A stretch of 62,125 bases of DNA from positions 1-62,125 of the forward strand of contig PBNL01000017.1 in NCBI GenBank assembly GCA_002723115.1, given 5' to 3'. The notes under the pieces are model-generated. The model was not told where the DNA came from. It worked only from the letters and a program-made list of their open reading frames with translations, and ran no database searches. Source of the DNA: Methanobacteriota archaeon. Lineage in GTDB: Bacteria > Bacteroidota > Bacteroidia > Flavobacteriales_D > Sanyastnellaceae. A program made the position numbers and the translations under genes. Below are positions 56,220 through 62,125 of this stretch, piece by piece. Numbering within the stretch: the first letter of the stretch is position 1; every line of letters starts with the position of its first letter.

Positions 56220-56234
56220 ATTTGTGTTTCTCTA

Positions 56235-56945
56235 TTATTTAACTCCAGAACCGCCAGCTCTTTGCATTCCTGACGCCCCTCCTCTACTATTATCTCTTGT
56301 ATTCATATTACCTCCTCTTCCAGCATCTCTTCCAGCATCTCTTCCAGAACCTCTTCCAGAATCTTTTCCTCCACCTTTGTCGTCTTTTTCAACTTCAATG
56401 GTTTCCCCTGGTACATAACCAAGCTTTTTAATTAGCCTATCTGAGATGTCGTACTTGGGATTTGTGTAGAGCATATTACTCTGATTAGACTTATCGAAAA
56501 TGACCATATAACCTGAGCTACTTGCTATTCCTTTTAGCTCTTCAAAAATTTGTTGTTGAATTGGCTCAATAAGTTCTTGGCGCTTTTGGAATAATTCTCC
56601 ATCAACACCAAACTTCTGCTTTTGCATATCCTTTGCTTGAGCCCTCTTCTCACTAATTTCTTGTTCTCTCTTTTGGCGCATTTCCTTTGTCAATAGAACT
56701 CTTTCAGCTCTATAGGCTACCTCTAATCTATCTGCAGCCTCAAGCTTTGATTCTATCTCAGCCTGCCATTCTATAGCATAAGTATTTAATTCTTGCTGTG
56801 CTGAAGCGAAATCTGGCAAGTGTAATAAAACGTAATCAGTATCTATGTAAGCAAATTTTTGTGCTTGAGATAAATTTGGCATAATCCAAACCACCAATAA
56901 TGCTAGTACTGAAACTAGGTTTTTAATATTTCTCATATTTCTCAT
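56235..56945 (-). CDS. ompH: OmpH/Skp family periplasmic chaperone, copy 2, with an Arg/Gly-rich tail
   Basis: The 236-residue protein has a signal peptide (to about residue 28, LSQAQ), the Skp start KFAYIDTDYVLLHLP, a long coiled coil (about 45-140) and the core YTNPKYDISDRLIKKLGY. After residue 185 comes a low-complexity tail rich in Gly, Arg, Asp and Ser (GRDAGRDAGRGG) made partly by a 12 bp tandem repeat. Such a tail is not part of normal Skp. It sits 19 nt after bamA. Confidence 0.9.
   Translation of the reverse strand: MRNMRNIKNLVSVLALLVVWIMPNLSQAQKFAYIDTDYVLLHLPDFASAQQELNTYAIEWQAEIESKLEAADRLEVAYRAERVLLTKEMRQKREQEISEKRAQAKDMQKQKFGVDGELFQKRQELIEPIQQQIFEELKGIASSSGYMVIFDKSNQSNMLYTNPKYDISDRLIKKLGYVPGETIEVEKDDKGGGKDSGRGSGRDAGRDAGRGGNMNTRDNSRGGASGMQRAGGSGVK
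56315..56362 (-). repeat. Tandem repeat of a 12 bp unit, four copies
   Basis: Four adjacent copies of the unit CTCTTCCAGcat (forward strand; the last three bases vary to aac and aat) lie inside the second ompH gene. Each encodes four residues of the type (D/S)(S/A)GR on the reverse strand. Copy-number change would keep the frame. Confidence 0.85.
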
Positions 56946-56964
56946 GCGTCTGCTAAGTTACCAT

Positions 56965-59499
56965 TTATAGTTCTCCCATTCCCATTCCCATACTAAAGTG
57001 GAATTGACCTCTAGACATACCTGGAACAGCATCTACATCGTCCATTCTCCAGCCATAATCTAATCCAAGTAAACCAAACATTGGAAGGAATATCCTCAGA
57101 CCAACACCACCAGATTTATATACTTGGAATGGGTTAAATGCCCTCGAATCCTCCCAAGTCTTTCCAGCTTCGAGGAATCCTAACATATAGATTGTTGCAT
57201 TTGGATTTGTAGAAAGAGGATATCTCAATTCTGCAGTGTACTTCGCAGCTACTGGTGCACCTGTCTGTTGATCTGGAGCTGTTAGACTCAAATCATCATA
57301 GCCTCTTAGATTTAAAATTTCTCTTCCGTCCATTGCAAAACCACTTAGGAAAACTCCTCCCATATAAAATCTTTCAAATGGGCTTAAACCTACTACTCTA
57401 TTGTATTGTCCTATTATTCCTACACCAGCTGCAAGCTTTAAAACTAAACTTTTAGGATTTTCACCTGCGGTACTAGTTAGAGGAGTATACCATTCTGCTT
57501 TTATTTTCCACTTATGGTACTCAAGCCAACTATATCTTTCTTCATCTGAAAGATCATCGTAGTAGGCATCACCTCTAAAATAGCTATATGGTACAGTTGC
57601 CTTTACATTGATAAGAACATTTGAACCCCAAACCGGGAAAATAGGATCGCTTATTGAATTTCTTTGCAATGCAAATTCTAGTGCAAGGTTGTTTGAGATT
57701 CCATTATCAAAACTGAAGAATTGTCCATATTCGTCAAGGTTGAATCTCTGGTATGAAATCTTAGCATTATAAGTGAACCAGTCATCAGGCTTCTTTAGTC
57801 TCTGACCAAATCCTACTTCTGCACCTAATATGTTTAGAGATTGTCTGTCAGGATTTTCTTCACCATCAATCTTTTTAGGTTGGCCATTTGATTGTACCGT
57901 TTTCCAGATTCTCCAGTAAAGCTGGTTTGGTTGCTTACCCCCTAACCATGGCTCAGTAAAACTCAAATTGATATTCTGAAAGAACAACCCATTTGATCTT
58001 GCTATTATACTCAACCTCTGCCCATCTCCAGTAGGAATTGGTCTCCATGCACCTTTATCAAACATCCTCTTTGCACTGAAGTTGGTAAAACTCAGGCTAA
58101 GGGAGCCTACAACACGACCTCCACCCCAGCCTCCACTAACCTCGATTTGGTCTGAAGGTTTTTCTTCAACTGTATACTCAATATCAACTGTTCCATCTTC
58201 TGGATTCTGAATTGGATTCACACCAAAAGATTCAGGGTTAAAGTAATTTAATTGCGCAAGTTCACGCTGAGTACGAATAACATCCGTTCTACTAAACAGT
58301 TCTCCTGGCCTAGTTCTAATTTCCCTGTATATCACATGGTCATTAGTCTTTGTATTACCCTGTACACTCACCTTACCAATCCTAAACTGTTGGCCCTCCA
58401 TCATCCTAATTTCTATATCGATAGTGTCGTTCTTTACACTATTCTCAATAGGCATGGCCCTAAACGTCAAATACCCATCATCCTGATACAAAGAGCTCAA
58501 ATCCAAACCCTTTGGATCCATAAACACCCTAGTTTCAAGCTGCTCCATATTGTATAGATCACCCTTATTAATTCCCAAAAGAGAATCCAGGAAAGATGTT
58601 CTGTATTTAATATTTCCAGCAAAAGAAATATCTCCAAAGTAAAATTGATTCCCTTCCTCAATTTTAAGATTTAAACAAACTAATCCCTCTTCATTTCTAT
58701 AGAGCGAATCATCTACAACCCTTGCATTTCTATAACCAAGCTTATTGTACTCATTGATTATAGCACGTTTGTCCGTTTCATAAACATCCTCGAGATATTT
58801 TGACGCCTTATAAAATCTCCACCACCTCTTTTCCTTGGTGTCCTTCATCTTACGCTTGAGTTTTTTTGTATCAAACGCTGTAACACCCTCAAACTGAATT
58901 TGGTCTATTTTAACCTTATTGCCTTTGTCAATTTTAACTCTTACAATAGTTCCATTTTCAAAAGTAGAATCCTCTTCTTGAACTATGTCTATATCAATAT
59001 CTAGAAACCCTTTTTCTATATAATGATCTCTTATTCTTTTGCTTGCAGTTGCGATTACATTTTCATCCACAATCCTGCCAGTCATAAGATCAATAGTACT
59101 TCTTACAGTTTCTTGTTCCGACCTATTAACCCCATATATACTATATCTAGTTAACCTAGGCAGCTCCTTTACTCGAATAACTAGATAAACATCAGCACCT
59201 CTCAATTCTGCTACTTCTATTTGAATGTCCGAGAACAAATCCTGATCCCAAAGATTCCTTATTGCCCTTGATACATCCTCTCCAGGAATGGTGATTTTAT
59301 TACCAATCTGTAGAGCACTAAAAAGCTTTACCGCCTGGACGTCAGTGTATTCAGCTCCTATCACAGTAATACCCGCAATTCTGTATTCTTGAGGAATACT
59401 TAGGTCGAGGATGGGCTCTGTGGTTTGGGCTTGCCCTGTGTATGATGACATAAAAAATGCCATCAACATAAAAAGGATATGTGAGCTAATTCCTCTCAT
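56965..59499 (-). CDS. bamA: Outer membrane protein assembly factor BamA
   Basis: BamA folds beta-barrel proteins into the outer membrane. The 844-residue protein has a signal peptide (residues 1-24, ending TGQA), five POTRA domains (about 30-440, including TRYSIYGVNRSE and VSVQGNTKTNDHVIYREI) and the C-terminal barrel (about 455-844), ending FHFSMGMGMGEL. It overlaps uppS by one base and is followed by two Skp-like chaperone genes. Confidence 0.96.
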   Translation of the reverse strand: MRGISSHILFMLMAFFMSSYTGQAQTTEPILDLSIPQEYRIAGITVIGAEYTDVQAVKLFSALQIGNKITIPGEDVSRAIRNLWDQDLFSDIQIEVAELRGADVYLVIRVKELPRLTRYSIYGVNRSEQETVRSTIDLMTGRIVDENVIATASKRIRDHYIEKGFLDIDIDIVQEEDSTFENGTIVRVKIDKGNKVKIDQIQFEGVTAFDTKKLKRKMKDTKEKRWWRFYKASKYLEDVYETDKRAIINEYNKLGYRNARVVDDSLYRNEEGLVCLNLKIEEGNQFYFGDISFAGNIKYRTSFLDSLLGINKGDLYNMEQLETRVFMDPKGLDLSSLYQDDGYLTFRAMPIENSVKNDTIDIEIRMMEGQQFRIGKVSVQGNTKTNDHVIYREIRTRPGELFSRTDVIRTQRELAQLNYFNPESFGVNPIQNPEDGTVDIEYTVEEKPSDQIEVSGGWGGGRVVGSLSLSFTNFSAKRMFDKGAWRPIPTGDGQRLSIIARSNGLFFQNINLSFTEPWLGGKQPNQLYWRIWKTVQSNGQPKKIDGEENPDRQSLNILGAEVGFGQRLKKPDDWFTYNAKISYQRFNLDEYGQFFSFDNGISNNLALEFALQRNSISDPIFPVWGSNVLINVKATVPYSYFRGDAYYDDLSDEERYSWLEYHKWKIKAEWYTPLTSTAGENPKSLVLKLAAGVGIIGQYNRVVGLSPFERFYMGGVFLSGFAMDGREILNLRGYDDLSLTAPDQQTGAPVAAKYTAELRYPLSTNPNATIYMLGFLEAGKTWEDSRAFNPFQVYKSGGVGLRIFLPMFGLLGLDYGWRMDDVDAVPGMSRGQFHFSMGMGMGEL

Positions 59500-60218
59500 T
59501 AATTTCCTGATTGCGAGACACCTCCAAATCGTCTGTCTCTATTCTGATAATCTAATAAAGCTTCTAAAAAATGTTCCTCTCTAAAGTCGGGCCAAAGTAC
59601 ACTTGAGAAGTGGAACTCTGCATAAGCAAGTTGCCAAAGCATAAAGTTGCTGATTCTATTCTCTCCGGAAGTCCTAATCATCAACTCAGGGTCAGGTAAA
59701 TCTGATGTCGCCAAATATTTTGAAACAGTAGTTTCATCAATATCTGTAGAATTCAACCCTCTATCCATCATTGTTTTAATTGCTGAAATGATCTCCCACT
59801 TCGAACTGTAGTTAAGTGCTAAAGTCAGAACCAGAGTGCAAGGTGTTGGAGCCTTCGATTTAGCTTTTTCAAGTGACTCTTGACATTCCTCAGGCAATGC
59901 GCTTAGATCTCCAATCGTTTTTAACTGAACTCCCTGGTCAAAAAGTTCATTACTCTCATTCACCAAAGTAGTAACAAGAAGATCCATTAGAGCATTCACT
60001 TCTTTTTGAGGGCGATCCCAATTTTCAGTGCTAAAGGCATATAGAGTGAGGTGTTTAATGCCAAACTTAACTGCAGATTTTACCGCAGCCCTTACAGACT
60101 CAACTCCGTTCATATGGCCGTATACCCTATCCTTGCCACGATTAGTTGCCCAGCGTCCATTGCCATCCATAATGATAGCGACGTGTTTTGGGATATTATT
60201 TAGATCAAGTTCACTCAT
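59499..60218 (-). CDS. uppS: Isoprenyl transferase (undecaprenyl diphosphate synthase)
   Basis: UppS makes the lipid carrier for cell-wall and surface polymers. The 239-residue cis-prenyltransferase begins MSELDLNNIPKHVAIIMDGN with catalytic Asp18. TLYAFSTENWDRP and DPELMIRTSGENRISNFMLWQ (in part) complete the pattern. I use the ATG at 60218, which overlaps the upstream stop (ATGA). A start at 60230 is also in frame. Confidence 0.95.
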   Translation of the reverse strand: MSELDLNNIPKHVAIIMDGNGRWATNRGKDRVYGHMNGVESVRAAVKSAVKFGIKHLTLYAFSTENWDRPQKEVNALMDLLVTTLVNESNELFDQGVQLKTIGDLSALPEECQESLEKAKSKAPTPCTLVLTLALNYSSKWEIISAIKTMMDRGLNSTDIDETTVSKYLATSDLPDPELMIRTSGENRISNFMLWQLAYAEFHFSSVLWPDFREEHFLEALLDYQNRDRRFGGVSQSGN

Positions 60219-61081
60219 TGCTCCCAGCAAGTAGTTGGTTTCTTACTTACTCTTAAAGAAATTGATGCTAAGACGTATCCGTATTTATCATTACGCCCAG
60301 GATCTCCCCTTTGTAATCCCTCACTAGTATCAAACCCTTCTGGAAGTTCTATCATCCTATCAGCTAATTCAGCAGACAAATCACCCCTCTCTAATCTCAG
60401 TGCCATTTCATTCACATAATCTGTACTCACGTCGTCTAAGTAATCAGTCCATGTTTTTCTCATACCCCATTCAACTTGAACCGAAAGAGAGGTTCCTAAG
60501 TTTACCTTAAATCCCAAACCATAAGGCATTGCTATTCCTGAAAGTTTATATGGATCAAGTCCTCCTGTCCAGCCCTGTCCTTCAGTGCACATAGGTTGAA
60601 GGGGGTGCCAATTACCATATGAGTCAGATGCTTCTGGATCGTGATTAAAGAATGCAATTCCTGCAGTTAGGAAGCCTGAAAACCTATGTTTTGGATTTCC
60701 CAAAACATGGTCGATGTAATTAATCTCTCCCTGAATAGAAAACTCTGTAATGTTGTTTCTAAAATGTAGATTTCTATTATTCTGCCAACTATTATCAGAA
60801 TCCACATCCCATGATTCTATCGTTCCATTTAAAACCTGGAATCTTATGCCTACTCTACTATTTAAGTTTGCTCTATAAAACCCTCCTTGGGTTACATGAG
60901 ACCTAGACTGAAATGGATTATCTGGATTTAAATCTCCGATGTAATAACTCGCACCAATTTGATAGCCAATTTCTTGAGAAGCACCCTTGTGTTTTTGAGC
61001 AAAAGTAGCAATACCTAAAGCCATGGCTATCAACGCCATAGAGCATTTCAATATGTGTGTGCTGAGGAGTTTCATCAACAT
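60215..61081 (-). CDS. porG: PorG-like outer membrane protein (DUF6089), type IX secretion
   Basis: This 288-residue exported protein has a signal peptide (to about residue 28, ATFAQ) and the DUF6089 barrel beginning SQEIGYQIGASYYIGDLNP. RANLNSRVGIRFQ and KVNLGTSLSVQVEWGMRKTWTDYLDDVS follow the PorG pattern. PorG is an outer-membrane component of the type IX secretion system, and this nadK-porG-uppS-bamA order is characteristic of Bacteroidota. No other T9SS gene is in the window. Confidence 0.83.
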   Translation of the reverse strand: MLMKLLSTHILKCSMALIAMALGIATFAQKHKGASQEIGYQIGASYYIGDLNPDNPFQSRSHVTQGGFYRANLNSRVGIRFQVLNGTIESWDVDSDNSWQNNRNLHFRNNITEFSIQGEINYIDHVLGNPKHRFSGFLTAGIAFFNHDPEASDSYGNWHPLQPMCTEGQGWTGGLDPYKLSGIAMPYGLGFKVNLGTSLSVQVEWGMRKTWTDYLDDVSTDYVNEMALRLERGDLSAELADRMIELPEGFDTSEGLQRGDPGRNDKYGYVLASISLRVSKKPTTCWEQ

Positions 61082-61159
61082 AGAATTCCTAACGCACGAA
61101 AATACGAGAGATTGCCCGCACTAAGGGACTATTTTAACTCACTTTATCAACTGTAAACC

Positions 61160-62041
61160 CTAACCTCTTGGGTCCATGCCCCAATGCATTTTAGAGCGAA
61201 GGGTGTTAAAGAAGTATTGCTCCTCCAAGTTTAGTAGTTTCACCTTGAATGGAGCGGGTTTGATTTTCACTTTCGCCCCTAGCTTTAATTTGTATGACCT
61301 CGAATCTAAAGAAAGAAGAAAACTAGAGTCTCTTCCTGATGCCTCGAGAGTTATTTTTCCATCAAGTGGTACAACAAGCGGCCTATTTGTCAAATTATGT
61401 GGAGCAATAGGAGTAATTAGAGCAACATCTGAACTTGGCGATATGATCGGCCCACCTGCGCTAAGACTATAAGCTGTCGAACCAGTTGCTGTAGAGACTA
61501 ATAATCCGTCAGCCCAATATTTATTTACGAATCTATCCTCTCTATAAACATCAACTACCACCATACTTGCGGTTTTGCGTTTATGAATAGCTGCTTCATT
61601 TAATGCATATGGGAAATCCCCCAGATCAACACCTTCAGCCTCAATGTGAAGAATAGAACGCTGATCAATCCATGTTTTGCCTGCACAAACTGCATCCAAA
61701 GCTTCGTTAATTCGATCAGTACTTACATTTGACAAAAATCCAAGCGTTCCTGTATTAAAACCCAAAATCGGGATACCCCTTTCAGCAGCAAAAGTAACAG
61801 ACTCTAAAAACGTCCCATCACCACCAAGAGTTATCAATAAATCTACACCTTCTAAGTCTTCAGATTTCGAAAAACGTCCAAAGGAAGTAGGAGTCTCCAT
61901 ATACTTATCTAACTCCGTTTTAAACTCATCAAAAAGGAGTGCTCCAGGATCGATTTGGGCTACGCGTTCAATAACTCTTTTAACAGAATCTTGATGCTTC
62001 TCGTAAAATGGCTTCCCAAAAAGTGCAATGTGCATACTCAT
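61160..62041 (-). CDS. nadK: NAD kinase
   Basis: NadK phosphorylates NAD to NADP. The 293-residue protein has GGDGTF (residues 73-78, Asp75 catalytic), PILGFNTGTLGFLS, ALNEAAIHKRK and the conserved DGLLVSTATGSTAYSLSAGG. It begins the visible part of the reverse envelope run. A 78 bp gap separates it from porG. Confidence 0.96.
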   Translation of the reverse strand: MSMHIALFGKPFYEKHQDSVKRVIERVAQIDPGALLFDEFKTELDKYMETPTSFGRFSKSEDLEGVDLLITLGGDGTFLESVTFAAERGIPILGFNTGTLGFLSNVSTDRINEALDAVCAGKTWIDQRSILHIEAEGVDLGDFPYALNEAAIHKRKTASMVVVDVYREDRFVNKYWADGLLVSTATGSTAYSLSAGGPIISPSSDVALITPIAPHNLTNRPLVVPLDGKITLEASGRDSSFLLSLDSRSYKLKLGAKVKIKPAPFKVKLLNLEEQYFFNTLRSKMHWGMDPRG

Positions 62042-62050
62042 TTTTTAGTC

Positions 62051-62125
62051 CTATTGTTCAAGATACCTCATGAACTGATCAAACTTATTGCGAAGTTCGT
62101 CCTCAACTTCCGGAGCATCAAAGAA
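62051..62125 (-). CDS. C-terminal end of an upstream gene (perhaps a CBS-domain protein)
   Basis: The last 75 bp read on the reverse strand as an open frame FFDAPEVEDELRNKFDQF and MRYLEQ before a TAG. In many Bacteroidota a CBS-domain protein gene precedes nadK, and this fits its short charged C-terminus, but 24 residues are too few to be sure. Confidence 0.45.
   Translation of the reverse strand, partial: FFDAPEVEDELRNKFDQFMRYLEQ

Overview
The window is chromosomal DNA of a Bacteroidota bacterium, most likely an aquatic member related to the Flavobacteriia or Cryomorphaceae. The evidence is the gene order nadK-porG-uppS-bamA-ompH-ompH-murI (a Bacteroidota block linked to type IX secretion and outer-membrane assembly), a DUF2795 protein, panD next to a UPF0104 membrane protein, kynurenine 3-monooxygenase, and many copies of the Bacteroidota -7 promoter element TAnnTTTG. 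G+C looks to be about 40% by eye. I saw no phage, insertion sequence, CRISPR array, rRNA or tRNA. The content is almost all core metabolism, packed very tightly.

Layout. 1-3218: end of rpmF, then fabH-accB-accC (fatty-acid initiation), forward. 3196-5583: panD, a UPF0104 membrane protein, a heptose-phosphate nucleotidyltransferase and a DUF3109 protein, reverse. 5619-10171: a second UPF0104 protein, a cystathionine synthase/lyase-like enzyme, kmo and an envelope protein. 10168-16247: mce (reverse), then an SDR, gdhA, two small redox/membrane genes, hflX, rbfA and a LolC/E-like permease. 16224-21594: dusB, a CPBP protein, ispD, sodB, ctpA and dCMP deaminase. 21595-28861: cobalamin adenosyltransferase, DUF2795, lysC, cvpA, an rmlD-pgm fusion, an outer-membrane-like protein and a MacB-like permease. 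28923-36086: purH and the cell-shape operon mreBCD-mrdA-rodA. 36138-37235: a cysteine synthase behind a cysteine-codon leader peptide. 37224-45543: sucB, sucA, a polyprenyl synthase, rmlA and an MMPL/RND transporter, reverse. 45631-52362: lpdA-pabB-tilS-dsbD-gmhA. 52373-54344: a broken, compositionally mosaic comM. 54374-62125: gamma-carbonic anhydrase, then the murI/ompH/bamA/uppS/porG/nadK block, reverse.

The strongest candidate for something undescribed is at 36138-36306. A 25-codon leader peptide with five consecutive cysteine codons starts 4 nt after a -7 promoter box. It is followed by an intrinsic terminator whose 5' arm can also pair, in two blocks, with RNA just downstream of the cysteine codons. 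The next gene is cysteine synthase. This has every part of a classical ribosome-mediated attenuator for cysteine, apparently read from a leaderless mRNA.

Two architectural features run through the window. First, at least fifteen start codons lie 3-5 nt downstream of a TAnnTTTG-like -7 element, which predicts leaderless or nearly leaderless transcripts and corrects several start sites (panD, mreB, the SDR). Second, all nine convergent gene pairs overlap at their 3' ends, three of them by sharing a palindromic stop (CTAG or TTAA). Together these suggest strong genome streamlining.
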